A DNA stretch of 64,000 nt from Scilla litardierei (GCA_030789695.1 JAULAV010003509.1:1-64000), one strand, 5' to 3'; positions 43,788 to 55,440 are shown, counted from the stretch's first letter. Made by a program: numbers and translations. The notes: generated from the sequence alone by a model not told the origin.

Positions 43788-44919
43788 ATGGCAGGGAGGC
43801 GATTCACCCGTGGTAGAGGTAGTGGTGCGCCCCCTCATGACGAGGAGCCTGAGCGGGAACCCACCAATGGGGAGATGATGCGGATGATGCTTCAGAGGAT
43901 GCAGGTGCAGCAAGGCATGCTCCTGCAAGTCCAGAATGCTCCGGCTGGTCGAGCTCCTCGGGCGGCTCCGGAGGCCCCTCGCTCCGAGCCGAGAGCGAAG
44001 CAATTTCGGGAGCTGGGTCCCGCATATTTTGATGGGTCTGAGGGTCCTCTGGCTGCCGATGAGTGGATTCAGAACATTGAGGATAACTTGAAGATGGCCA
44101 AGATCACCCCGGCTGGATGGGTTGCTTTGGCAAAGCGGCAACTCAAGGATAACGCTCGGAACTGGTGGGATGCGGAAGAGAAGATGTTGGTGGAGCCGAT
44201 AGCTTGGGCTACCTTTATGTCCAGGTTTGATGAGGAGTTCTTTCCGAAGGCTGCTAAGAAGGAGATGCTGCAGCGTTTCATTGATCTGAAGCAAGGGAGC
44301 TTGACGGTGGACCAGTACCACCAAGAGTTCACTAGGCTTAGTCGGTTCGCACCGAAGATGGTGCAGGATGCTGATGAGAGGGCTCAGAGGTTCCTGCAGG
44401 GACTTGCTTTGGAGCTCCAGAGTTTTGTGTCTTCCTCTGATCTGGACTCTTATCAGATGGTTCTGGTCGCTGCAAGGAGGCAGGAGCTGAACCTGAGTAA
44501 GAGGAGGGGACATGTTTCTGGTGCTGGGAAGAGGCCTATGGAGCAGGCCAGGGTGGTGGTTAGGCCTGGTTTCAAGCCTAATCATCCGGTGTAGTTCAAG
44601 AGGCCAGGAGGGCCTATTCTGAAGACTTGCCATTTCTGCGGCAGGACCGGGCACGTCAAGGATCAGTGTAGGAGATTCCTGGGCCAGTGTGTCGTCTGTG
44701 GGGATCCTACCCATGCCATGAAGGATTTTCCGAGGTCGAAGCAGCCTTGGAGGGCACCTGTTGCAGCACCGCCGTTGCAGCAAAGGGCGTCTGTTCCTGC
44801 TGGACGTGAAGCAGCTCTTGTTCCACAGAGGCAGGCTTTCTAGCAGGTTTTTCCGCCGAGGTGACAGGCTTTTCTGATGACTGCTGTGGAGAACGGGGCT
44901 GTGGATGAGGTTATCGCAG
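43788..44919 (+). pseudogene. E4 gag: capsid and two zinc knuckles
   Basis: MAGRRFTRGRGSGA start, a Met/Gln-rich stretch, Retrotrans_gag-type capsid (ARNWWDAEEKM, FDEEFFPKAAKKEM, YHQEFTRLSRFAP at about 44150-44355) and two CCHC knuckles (about 44628-44730). In the second the last Cys is Phe. The frame reaches the intron 1 donor with one base of a codon left over (phase 1). Stops: TAG 44592-44594, TAG 44841-44843 and TGA 44862-44864. The first looks like CAG to TAG decay. The leader at 43644-43787 is conserved with E2 and E3. Confidence 0.92.
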
Positions 44920-45031
44920 GTAATCCTCTTCTAGCCGTTCCTTTCTTATTTGGCTTTGTTTGTTAGACTATGTTGTTTGCTTGAATATGATTGTTTGCTA
45001 GACTAGGGCTTGATTGTTAGACTGTTTGTAG
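44920..45031 (+). other. E4 intron 1 between gag and protease (112 bp)
   Basis: Donor GCAG|GTAATCC, acceptor TTGTAG|GTGTG. It is rich in TTGTTT and TTGCTTG. Gag translation into the intron stops at a TAG after about 16 codons. Phase 1 on both sides makes splicing restore the frame into protease (VIAG then VILVCTF). Homologous segments: E2 113 bp, E3 about 128 bp. Confidence 0.78.
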
Positions 45032-48000
45032 GTGTGATTTTGGTGTGCACGTTTCCTGCACGAGTCCTCTTTGACTCTGGTGCATCGATGTGCATTATTT
45101 CTCAGAGCTTCGTGGGAAAGCATTCCTTGTCGACGTCCCCTCTTTCCAAGAGTTGGAATATCGTTACAGGGAATGGCGTGGTCACGGTGCATCTTGGTTG
45201 CAATTCTTACTCGTTGGTGGTTTGTGGACATGAGCTTTACGCTGATTTCATTGTCCACGACATCATCAACTATGATGCGGTCCTTGGGATGGATTGGCTT
45301 GCGAGCTTCTATGCTACGAACGACTATCGGAGGAAGAAGGTGGTGTTCGAGATTCCCGGACATCCAGCATTTGAGTTCAGCCGAGGTAGCAGTTCGCTTG
45401 GTCCTGTCAGATTTCGGGCCAGTCCGATGGAGATTGTGGCTGTGCAGATGGAGCTGGAGAGGCCAACGGTTGTGTGGGATTTTGATGACGTCTTCCTCGA
45501 GGAGATGTCTGGTTTGCCACCTAATCGAGCTTTAGAATTTTCTATTGATCTGGTTCCGGGAGCGCAGCCGATCTCGAAGGCGCCATATCGTATGGCACCC
45601 GCCGAGTTGGAGGAATTGCGGAAGCAGCTGGATGAGCTTTTGCAGAAGGGTTATATCAATCCTAGTGTGTCTCCGTGGGGAGCACCGGTGCTGCTGGTGA
45701 AGAAGAAGGATGGTTCGCGTCGCATGTGCGTGGACTATCGGGAGTTGAATGCGGTGACCATCAAGAATAAATACACGTTGCCTCGCATCGATGATATTTT
45801 TGATCAGCTTGGAGGTTCGAGGGTGTTTTCTAAATTGGATTTGAGGAGTGGTTACCATCAGTTGAAGGTGAAGAAGGATGATGTTCCGAAGACAGCATTC
45901 AGGATGAAGTATGGACACTACGAGTTTGTGGTTATGCCTTTCGGTGTAACCAATGCACCCGCAGTTTTCATGAATCTGATGAACCTGCTTTTCTACGCCT
46001 TTTTGGATAAGTTTGTCGTTATCTTTATTGACGACATTCTGATCTATTCAAAGTCGGAGGAGGAGCATGCCTCGCACTTGAGGACAGTGTTGGAGATTCT
46101 GAGGAAGCATCGGTTGTATGCTAAGTTTTCCAAGTGCGAGTTTTGGCTGGACAGAGTTGCTTTTCTGGGACATGTGGTGACTGGAGATGGTATTTCAGTG
46201 GATCCCGAGAAGATTAGGGCCATCAGAGAGTGGCCTGTTCCACGGTCAACGTATGAGATTCGGAGTTTCCTTGGGCTTGCTGGTTACTATCGGCGCTTCA
46301 TTAAGGACTTTTCCTGTATTACTGAGCCAATGACCAGGTTGACGCGGAAGGATGTACCTTTTGTTTGGTCGGGTGATTGTGAGAATGCCTTTGGTGTTCT
46401 AAGGGAGAGATTGACGACTGCCCCCATTCTTGTTGTGCCTGATCGCAGCGGCGGATTTGAGATCTTTTGCGATGCTTCTGGCAAGGGTCTCGGTTGTGTG
46501 TTGCATCAGCACGGGCATGTTGTGGCTTATGCTTCTCGTCAGCTCAAGACTCATGAGAAGAATTACCCGACGCATGATTTGGAGTTGGCTGCTGTTGTGT
46601 TTGCGCTCAAGATTTGGAGGCACTTCCTGCTGAGTGAGAAAGTGAAGATCTTCACCGATCACAAAAGCTTGAAGTATATTTTTACTCAGAAGGAGCTCAA
46701 CATGTGACAGCGTCGGTGGTTGGAGCTCATGGCGGATTATGAGATTGATTTGCAGTATCACCCTGGCAAGGTGAATGTGGTTCCTGATGCGCTGAGTAGG
46801 CTTCCAGCGGTGATGTTGTTGACTTCGCAGTGGAGATTGCAGCAGGATTTTTGCGAGTCTGGTGTGGAGATTGTTCTTCCTGGAGAGGCTTCTTCGTTGA
46901 TGTGTATGCAGATACAGTCGACGATTGTGGATCGGGTCAAGGCTGGCCAGGCTGGAGATCCGAAGCTGGTGAAGATTCGGGAGCAGGTAGAAGCCGGTCT
47001 GCAGACTGACTTTTTGATTCATGAGGATGGCTCGCTGAGGTTTGGAGCCAGGTTGTGTGTGCTAGCTAGGGATATTAGAGAGGAGTTGATGGTGGAGGCA
47101 CATAGTTCGCCGTATTCTGTGCATCCTGGTGGGACCAAGATGTATAAGGATCTTCGTCTGAACTATTGGTGGCATGGTATGAAGAGGAGTGTGGCTCGGA
47201 GTGTAGCCAAGTGTTTGGTTTGCCAACAAGTGAAGGCGGAGTATCAGCGTACGGCAGGGTTGCTACAACCGCTTCCGATTCCGGAGTGGAAGTGGCAACA
47301 CATCACTATGGATTTCGTGACTGGACTACCTCGGAGCCCGAAGCAGAATGACGCGATTTGGGTGACCGTAGACCGATTGACCAAATCCGCACACTTTATT
47401 CCTTTCTGAGTTGGACAGTCCACTGAGGCGCTAGCGAGGAGATATATGGAGGTAAATTCTTTTACGCTCCGTTTCTATTTCCTTGTCCTAGTTTAGATAG
47501 TGATGTAACGTGAATCGTGCAGGAGGTCGTGCGACTTCACGGAGTCCCCGTGAGTATCGTGTCGGACAGAGATACGAGGTTCACATCTCAGTTCTGGCAG
47601 AGTTTGCAGAAGAGTTTGGGTACGCGTCTGAGTTTCAGCACGGCGTACCATCCGCAGACGGATGGCCAGTCCGAGAGGACGATCCAGATCTTGGAGGACA
47701 TGCTGAGGGCGTGCATGTTGGATTTCAAGGGTTCGTGGGAGGACCATCTACATCTGGTAGAGTTTTCCTACAATAACAGCTTCCAGGCGAGTATTGGCAT
47801 GGCGCCTTTCGCCGCTCTTTATGGGAGGAAATGTCGATCGCCATTGAGTTGGGATGACGTTGGTGATCGGGAGCTGTTGGTACCTGAGATGATTGTGGAG
47901 GCCGTGGATGTTGTCAGGAACATTCAGGAGAGGTTGAGGATTGCTCAGGACCGTTTTAAGCATTGGGCGGATGCGAAACGCCGTCCTTTGGAGTTTCAGC

Positions 48001-48425
48001 TGGGCGACCATGTGTTCTTGAAGATTTCCCCGAATCGTGGTGTGATTCGCTTTGGGAAGCGAGGGAAGTTGAGCCCGCGATACATTGGACCGTTTGACGT
48101 TCTGGAGAGAGTTGGCGAGGTAGCCTACCGCTTAGCCTTGCCGCCATCTTTGGAGGGAGTTCACAATGTTTTCCATGTGTCACAGCTTCGTCGATACATT
48201 AGCGATCCATCTCATGCTGTGGATTTTTCGGAGATTACCGTTCGCCCTGATATGACGTATGACCAGCAGCCAGTGCAGATTCTAGACAGGCGTCAGAAGT
48301 CACTTCGGAACAAGGTTGTCAATCTTGTGAGGGTGATGTGGCGACACAGCTCGCCAGGAGAGTCTACTTGGGAGAATGAGGATGAGATGCGAGAGCGTTT
48401 CCCACTTTTGTTTCCGGACACGTGA
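45032..48425 (+). pseudogene. E4 pol: protease-RT-RNase H-integrase-chromodomain
   Basis: The best-preserved Pol in the window. Protease active site LFDSGAS at 45070-45090, RT FIDD at 46024-46035, RNase H about 46440-46790, integrase H2C2 about 47100-47240, DDE core 47300-47710 across intron 2, GPF/H-type C-terminal region about 48080-48190 and chromodomain about 48270-48410. Stops: TGA 46705-46707 (after KELNM, a CGA codon in E1) and TGA 47407-47409 (after FIPF, also CGA in E1). Intron 2 is phase 0. With both introns removed Gag and Pol share one frame of about 1480 codons apart from the listed stops. Confidence 0.94.
47452..47522 (+). other. E4 intron 2 in integrase core (71 bp)
   Basis: Donor GAG|GTAAATTC, acceptor GTGCAG|GAG, pyrimidine-rich middle and TGTAAC branch-like site. 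Phase 0, 71 bp, so retention frameshifts the integrase between its first and second catalytic Asp. Confidence 0.76.
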
Positions 48426-48433
48426 GTGTTGGG

Positions 48434-48471
48434 AAATTCCGAGGACAGAATTTTTCTTAAGTTGGGGAGGA
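48434..48471 (+). promoter_or_regulatory. E4 pre-PPT hairpin and PPT
   Basis: Stem AAATTCCG / CAGAATTT with the AGGA loop; one pair is broken by G to A. PPT GTTGGGGAGGA abuts the 3' LTR. Confidence 0.75.
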
Positions 48472-50898
48472 TGTAACGACTGGTTTTCATGTATTTGGAT
48501 TAGCTATATTATATTATATGTTTTGGTGGATTTTCTCCTTATGCGTGGTTTTCGTCTCCGTAGCTTTCATTTACGATCGTTTCGTCGCGTTTTCCTAGCT
48601 TCTTCCGTTGATCGTCGATTTCGGAGTAAGTCATTCGTGACGGGCTTCATATCGGTCATATCTTATTGTTAGATCAAGCCTAGGAGTCTTAGGAATCGAT
48701 CCCGGAGCTTCGCGCTCAATTTCGGAACTTTTGGTGCACGTTAGCCGGTACAAGAAGGGGAACCGACCGACTAGATGACGATTTAGTCTGTCGGCAAACC
48801 TTCATGGACCGACTAGTGGGCTTTGTAAATTATTCAGGAGTTACTATTTCTCGTTAGTCGGTCTAAGAACATTTGTCGACCGACTAGGTTGCAAACTAGT
48901 TGGTCAGCAATCGTTCTTTAACCGACTAACTCTATGTTCATTTTGATGCCAAGTACTATTCATTCTTAGTCGGTCTAAGAATGTTCATCGACCGACTAGA
49001 TGACAAACTAGTCGGTCAGTAGTTGTTCTTTGACCGACTAAATCTAAATCCTATTTTTGTACAGGAGTTACTGTTTGGACTTAGTCGGTCTGCGTTGGTC
49101 AACCGACCGACTAGATTCCAAACTAGTCGGTCAGTGGTTGCTCTTTGACCGACTAATCAGTGTCGAAACCCTAATTTCTGGGCAGCCGCCGGCTGTGCCT
49201 ATTTAAACCCCCCCCAAACGTTTTCTTTCCTTCTTTCACTTCTCCTGAGCCTCCTTCTTCCCCAAATCACTCTCCAACATTTCCCCAAGCCATTCCTTCC
49301 TCCCTTGGAGTTTCCCTCTCTATTTTGGTCTACCACCATGCCCTAGGCCATCTCCAACCCCCAAAAATCCCCAAAACCCCATTTCTCCAGATTTTCCCCA
49401 TCCATTCCAGATCTGAACCCTAGGTTCCCCGGATCATTTCTTCCGTTGTCGTGCTTGCTCGGCATCGTTCTTCCGCTTCCGATACGGTAATAAATCGATC
49501 TCTTAATATTCTCATAGCCCATTTGTGTTTTTGTGAAACCCTAATAAAACTAGGTTGGATGTTGTTCTAATGTCGTTTTGCCATGGCAGCGATTTCATCG
49601 CCGTAGTTAGCTTTTGTGTGATGGCCTCGTTGATCGTCATCCTCGGAGCTAGGCAAGTGAAACTTGCCACTTAGGGTTTGGGCCATGTCTTAGGCCATTT
49701 ACTTGTTGTAGGCGTAAAAGAGACTAGGCGACGAAATGATACTCGCCTAGGCACAATTTCGGGAACTAGCTTGACAACGAAGCTAGGACCGTCATTTATC
49801 ATGTTGCATAACTATCATGTCATGTTTAATTTTGATTAACAGTACGCGAATTAATTGTCATCCATGCTATCCATGTTGTATGTCGCATTCGTATCACACG
49901 CTACAATGCTTGTGTTTCCTGGCCCGTGTTCCAGAAGCGGGCTACGTGAGTTGGTTGATAGCCAATGCCCGATCTACTTGTTTACCGGCTAGGCACCTGC
50001 GTTGCAGACATAACCCTACGCCATACTTGTTAAATACACTTCCTGGCTTGTGTTCCAGAAGCGAGCATTCCGTGTTCGGGGTAATTCCCTGGCTCGATAC
50101 ACGTGGAGGGGTAGAGATAAACGGTCACTTGAGCTTAGGAGTTGGCCCGATCAGCCACTCTAGCCAACAGGCGGAATCTCTGTGCACAACTTGATTACTT
50201 GACTTGTTTAGTTGACTTGTTCACTTGACGTGAACCACTTGACTTGTACTTGTCCGTGTTTTACTTGTTATCCATGACATACTTGCTACTTGTACTTCCC
50301 TTTACTAGTCACTTCCATACTATACTTGCCATGCCATGCATCATACTATAACTGCTAGGTTGCTAGTTTACCTTACCTTCAGTTTCCTTGCCCAATTCTT
50401 TTAGACTTGCTGACATGTGCCTCTTTACTCTTTTGGGTGACACATGTTAGATCCCGACCCTGAGTCCGTTGTTGAGGACGAGGTGTTTGCGGATGCCGTG
50501 CCCGAGTCTGTGTTTGGCGAGGAGTACGTGGACACTGGGGACCAGTCTTAGTGTCTTCTTTGAGCTTTCCCCTTTTTGTTTTAGACTGCTGTAGTTGTCG
50601 GTGCACAGCATCTATACTCTGTTTACGTTTGTCTTTGTTTGGCCTTGTTCTAGGCCTTTAGACTCTTTCTTTTAGCCTGGTGGCTTTTCTGGATGTTGAA
50701 CTTAATTTTAATGTTGGACAATTTTTGAAATTGAGACTTTGTTTCTGTCTCTCCTTGTGTTATTATTGTTGTTCCGTTTATGGTTACAGGGACCTGCTTA
50801 TGGTTTATTGACGCTTATCGGGTTTGAGGCTTCACAGCTCCACTCTCGTGCGGACCTTTTCACGTCTCGCCTCCATTTTAGGGAAGCGGGGCGTGACA
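48472..50898 (+). repeat. E4 3' LTR (2427 bp)
   Basis: Complete LTR: array A at 48751-49165, weak TATA (TATTTAAA) near 49199, leader intron borders at about 49486-49590, leader hairpins 49652-49790, then the conserved 3' third. It belongs to the same LTR subfamily as E2 (plus-strand view of the same sequence). Confidence 0.95.
50444..50551 (+). CDS. Conserved acidic micro-ORF (E4 3' LTR)
   Basis: Intact 35-codon frame ending YVDTGDQS and TAG. It starts MLDPDPESVVEDEVFADAV, with the second Glu of the DPEP block changed to Asp relative to E2. Confidence 0.45.
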   Translation: MLDPDPESVVEDEVFADAVPESVFGEEYVDTGDQS

Positions 50899-51290
50899 AC
50901 AGTCCTCTCTGTTTTCTTGAGCTGAACTCCAACCGATCGGTTGACTTGTCAACAGATCGATTCAGCTGTAGATGATCTTCCCAAGCTCAATAGCCGAATG
51001 ATTTCACCCGATCAGTTCAGTGATCGGGTGAAGTATTTCAGAAGCTGAAGACCCGGTTCGCGATCGTATCAACCGATCGGTTGATGTTTCAACCGATCGG
51101 TTGGACGCTTATTTTTGTCTTCTTCTAGGAAAATTCCCTGGCATCTTTCCAGAATGTATATATAGCCCTAGGTTTCCCAGAAAACGAGAATCCCATTTTC
51201 TTAAGCATTTTTTAGGGATTTTGGCTGCTGCTAATTTATTTTGCTTTGTAAGTTTTTTGATCGCTTTGATACTTTAATATTGCGTTAATA
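50899..51290 (+). repeat. Athila-like LTR B-type fragment with array and TATA
   Basis: ACAGTCCTCTCTGT and the following palindromes match LTR B from about 6973. AACCGATCGGTT motifs run to 51101 and a TATATATAG box is at about 51157-51165. The fragment begins at the E4 insertion point and ends near 51290, where it meets a different LTR. Confidence 0.65.
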
Positions 51291-51299
51291 CTATCGTTT

Positions 51300-52010
51300 G
51301 CTTCTCTAATCTATAAAGAATGAATGCAATGACATGGTAGGTATGGCATGAGTGCAACAAGTAAGTAAACGAGACAAGCACGACAAGTGTAGCAGAGCTA
51401 CTAAACAATATTCACTATTTCACGATTAACTTGTTTTCACGATGTGCACAGGTTTTACGCCATTTGGCTGAAGTGGCTGTACGGGCACACTTCTATGCTC
51501 AAGTGATCGCTTAACCCTACCCCTCCCACGTGTATTGAGCTTTGGCTTATCACCAACAACACTATGCTCGCTTCTGGATCACGAGCCAGGAAGTGTTTTT
51601 CAATATGGCATAGGGTTGTGCCCGCAAAAGCAGGTGACTAGCCTCAATAGCAACAGCATTTGTAGCGTATGCTACTCAATCACAAAGAAACATATGATGC
51701 ATGACATGACATGGGATGAACAGTTAAAGTGCGTACCGTTAATTGAAAATTAAACATGACATGGCAGCATGAATGAAAGTAGTAAAAGTGTCGGATCTAG
51801 CTTCGTTGTCAAGCTAGATCTAGTAAGGGCGTCTAGGCGACTATCATTTCATCACCTAGTCTCTTTTACGCTACTACACAAATTGGCCTAGAACATGGCC
51901 TAAATAATTACTAGCAAGTATCACTTGCATGTTTCCGGTGGTATCGGTTGTCGTAGGTTCGTCTGGACGGGTACTACGTGTTGGTACTTCTGGTTCTCTG
52001 TTTTGCTTAA
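51300..52010 (-). repeat. Diverged Tekay-like LTR fragment
   Basis: On the minus strand it is collinear with the leader part of the E2 LTR: hairpin 1 (complement 51914-51928), hairpin 2 (CTAGGTGA / TCGCCTAG) and hairpin 3 (complement 51794-51820, stem GATCTAGCTT / AAGCTAGATC, loop GACAACG). The surrounding sequence is strongly diverged, so it is an older or separate subfamily. Neither LTR end is present. Confidence 0.75.
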
Positions 52011-52640
52011 AAAAATTACCGAATTAGATCTATTGCGAGTTAAGCACAAAATTAAAATAATTCCTGAATTGGGTTTGTTTAATTTTATCGGGTTCTCTGG
52101 CTAGAGTGATGTCTATATTATGTTACACTAACATGATACGCCACATCCATGTAATATTATTAACCCAATATTAATTACAATTACTAGTTAGCTGAAATTA
52201 CTTAACAAATCGTCATTTGAATTTAAACTAGCACTAACATACTAATTAACTCTACTAAGCTAATTACAAGAGTATCATGTCAATTTAAATGGGTTTACCT
52301 ACTCCTACATTATTATAATACAAAACCCCTCACTTTCTCTTTCAACCTGCCATCTCTTTTATTATATAAGGCTATCTCTCTTTATTCTTCAATAATTTCT
52401 TTAATACTCAAAGCTGTCACCCACCCCTTTACACAATATTTTAAAAAAAAACTAACTCTATATCTCTCTTTCTTATTAGTTATTACTACGGCTGACACTT
52501 CCCATTCATATTTCAGTCTCTGTCACCTCTTTATTTCGTTTGTTTTGTTGTTGCTTAACTAACAAGGCTAACTTTATATCATAGCTACTTTATAACACTC
52601 TCTTTGTCCTCTTCTACATCTGTTCTTTACTTCTTTCTTT
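52011..52640. other. AT-rich unassigned sequence
   Basis: No coding frame or repeat border recognised. A TATATAAGG box at about 52352-52362 and T/C-rich tracts could belong to the U3/R part of the diverged minus or plus LTR next to it. Confidence 0.4.
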
Positions 52641-52920
52641 TTTTTGTTCATCCCATTAGCAGGCAACGAAGGGGACTTACATACTTCAGCAAGGGGAGGC
52701 CTCACCTGCACAAGAGGGGAGAAGGGGCGCCGGCGATCTTCCAGGCATCGGTGTCGGCCTCCGGCAGCACAGGGGTGGCGGTCGGCGAGCTCCAGGCGAC
52801 GGCGGCCGGGGCACAGGGGCCGCGGGCGACTGAGGGTGAGGGCTTCTCACGGTGGCGGCGGCGGCGGCTGGGTCCGGCGACGGCTTGGTGATGGCGGGGG
52901 GTCGGCCTAGGTAGAGGGAG
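52641..52920 (+). other. Short GC-rich island with open frames
   Basis: About 280 bp are strongly GC- and CpG-rich inside AT-rich surroundings. Two overlapping frames of 88-95 codons are open but compositionally biased (Gly/Arg/Ala), show no domain and are probably a by-product of base composition. It could be a 5' exon fragment of a captured gene or the leader of an unrecognised element. Confidence 0.35.
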
Positions 52921-53740
52921 GAAGAAGATGGAAGGAGAGGATGGAGTTTGTATGGGGTTTGAGGTTGTTTTGATTGGGTTTAAAATCTGAAATTTTTTTC
53001 AGATTTTTTTGAATCTGAAATTTGTTTGTGTTGATGTTTTCCTCCTCTTGATTCTGATTTCAAAATCAGTTTGGGATTGTATTTGAAGTGGGGCTGATTT
53101 TTGATTGGAATGGTGGCTGAAAACTTGTTGGCCTTGGTGAATTGATTTGGGAGGATGATGAACAGATTTGGATTTGGGAAACTGTTTGCTGTAGAATTTG
53201 TTTGCAGGTTTGTCTGATGGAAGATCTATAGAGGATTTGATTTGCAGACGATTATTGGTTCGGCTGATGGAGGGTTTGCAGAGAAGATGGGTTTGTTGGG
53301 GGCTGATGAAGGTTGCAGAGAAGATGGAAGCAGCAGATGAAATGTTGCCTTAAGAAGATTTTAGCAGGGAACCATTTTAATTCGATTCGGTGTTAGATTG
53401 GTATGGAATTAATAGGTGTTTGTTGACTTAAGGGGGTATCTGGCTATAAACATGTTAGACTCCCCTACTCTCCTCATTATTCTAAGAAAGAGCAGAGAAC
53501 AAATTAAATGTGTGTAGGTTTGGGATTAGGACGATTTTAATGATGTTTGTTGACTTAAGCTAGAGGATGCATTTGGCTACAAATTGATTTCATCCCTATT
53601 ACAAAACGTGAACGATTAAGATAACTTAAGTGTTAAATGTAATTATTAAATTAACAAAATTAATTAGTAACAATAACAAAAATAATTAGCAAAATAATTA
53701 AATTAAAGTTTTCAGTTAAACTTGGTGGTCAAATAATGAC
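52921..53740. other. Unassigned sequence
   Basis: Contains GATTTGAAT/AATCTGAAAT-type repeats near 52985-53030 and several imperfect GGTTTGCAGAGAAGATGG repeats near 53200-53330, which suggest local slippage. No coding frame is supported. Confidence 0.4.
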
Positions 53741-54389
53741 GATACGGTAAAAACGGAAAAACAGAGTCGCACATACGTAGCAAGAAACGTACAGACGAAA
53801 AGTCATACAGACGATTGAAATAAGATACCGATACACACGATCTAAAACAGGCTAAAAATACATGCCGTTACAATCTCTATTTTAAATGCTGTATCTTTAA
53901 AGATATTTAAACCAAGTTTATTTTTCATCTCCAAGCTTCTAAAAGTTTTTCATTTTATGAAATCAAATCCACTCCTATAACAATCAGCTATAGGTATTTG
54001 TAAATCTTCAAAAGGTTGTAAGTATCTCTTACTTGGGTTTTAATAAGAGGGATTTCCTCATTGTAGGTGAGGATTTGTAAATCCTAGTTGGAGGTTAGGT
54101 GGTGTGTAAACTCTTGTTGTAGGCAAGGTGTTTGTAAAAGACCTCGATTTGTGAGGCAAGGGAAAATCCTCATTTGAGGTGAGGTGGTTTGTATTATTTA
54201 CCGAAATAGTGGATTAAAGCCCGAGTGAGTTCGAAGATTGGACGAAGCTCTAAATGTGTGAACCAGGATAAAATCTGTTTGTTTGGGAATGTGTTATTTT
54301 TCTCTTCCTTACATTTATTTCCGCTACGCATTTTTTATTGCAAGTATTGTAGGTTGATAAAGATAAAATTAGGTAACACTAATTTTGAT
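53741..54389 (+). repeat. Copia-type LTR U5-like remnant
   Basis: Repeated CTCATT(T/G)(G/T)AGGTGAGG and TTGTAAA motifs, followed by GAAGATTGGACGAAGCTC, GTGTGAACCAGGATAAAA and TTTCCGCTACGCA, form the pattern of the 3' end of Ty1/copia LTRs of the sirevirus/Tork kind. Boundaries are uncertain. Confidence 0.5.
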
Positions 54390-55000
54390 TTAGTGATATT
54401 TCCATATGTAAAATTTTATTTTCTGAGATTGCTTCATACACATTTGAGGAAGAAGGTTATATGGAGTCAATAATACTGGCCATGTCACCCAACTTGAGCT
54501 CATCACACCAAATGAATTAAATATGTTGCTTGCAAGACCAAGTTTAAGGTTTCTCGGATATCTTGTGAATTCTGAATAAATTCTATGGATATGCTTTTGT
54601 ATATCACCATCCTTAGGATGCATCAGTTTTCCATCATCTATACGTTCGTTTGTGTGCCATCACATTTTCCTTATTAGTTCAGCAAAAATGAATAATCTCT
54701 ACAGCCTTGGAATAATTAGGAAATAATTAACAAAGAACCTTTGCAGCAATCTTCTTTTTCTTCTTGTTTTGGACTGCATGGTCTTCCTTATTTGACCCTA
54801 TACTTTGTTCTAATTTTCATTATGGTACAGGACAGGTTGGGCATTCGTCTAAATCTTTGTTCTCTTTGTAATAAAAGATGTAATCTTTGGGGCATGCATC
54901 AATTTTCTTGTAATCAAGCCCTCACGAATTAATGATTTTGCTCGCTTCATAACGAGTCGCATGAATGCTATTCTCACAATCAAGAATTACCATCTAAGCA
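54390..55000 (-). pseudogene. CACTA (En/Spm) TNP2-like transposase remnant
   Basis: On the minus strand, YEASKIINS, GLDYKKIDACPKD, KKIAAKVL, WHTNERIDDGKLMHPKDG and FTRYPRNLKLGLASNIF, then SWVTWPVLLTPYNLLPQMCM, occur in the order found in the Transposase_21 (PF02992) family. The catalytic core is therefore from a CACTA DNA transposon. Several stops and frameshifts break it (for example TGA after M in the WHTNER block), and only the last 77 codons (54390-54623) are open. Terminal inverted repeats were not found. Confidence 0.85.
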
Positions 55001-55110
55001 GATCCAACAATATCTCAAAAATGTGTAAGTGCCATTATGCTAAGGGTTTGAATTTGAAGAAGTCTGATCAAGAATGACAACATCGTAACTCTCATCCTTT
55101 GTATAAACCT

Positions 55111-55440
55111 TGTTGGATATTGGCCATTAAGACCAATATGATTTTGATGATGATCATCACAGTATGTTGTTGATAATAAATTGACTTGTTTTAGTCTCAG
55201 ATTAATTACTGATTATCTTAATGATGACAAATCAATGGGATGCTTATGATGATGAATAAAAGGGAACAATATTAGCTCAAGGCAATTGCAAAGCATGCAC
55301 AGGCTTGAAGATATAGTTTTATATCTTTCTTGGTGTAATTTATATTTTATTCTTAGATGTTTTGTATTCCTTGCAGATGCAATAATTCTTACCTTAAAAC
55401 ACTTTTTAAACTCTCAAAAATATTTTAGAAAAAGTTTTCA
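55111..55440 (+). repeat. Copia LTR 5' end fragment
   Basis: TGTTGGATATTGGCC followed by GATTTTGATGATGATCATC resembles the start of sirevirus/Tork copia LTRs. The rest is AT-rich with no coding. It abuts the copia RT remnant without an intervening gag, so it is not a simple intact element. Confidence 0.4.

Larger units (their letters stand above)
42709..50898 (+). mobile_element. E4: Tekay-like Ty3/gypsy element with truncated 5' LTR
   Basis: Contains a partial 5' LTR (42709-43643), leader, gag, pol with two introns, PPT and a complete 2427-bp 3' LTR (48472-50898). The 5' LTR begins in mid-LTR at a CAATGCCCGATC sequence, having lost about 1.5 kb including the promoter, and abuts an unrelated minus-strand LTR. 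No target duplication can pair with ACAGT after the 3' LTR. A deletion after insertion explains this. The coding frames carry only a few stops. Confidence 0.93.

Noticed and set aside
43623..44783. 386-codon minus-strand open frame
   Set aside because: It is antisense to E4 gag, and its apparent length comes from biased composition. The sense strand has the recognisable capsid and knuckles.
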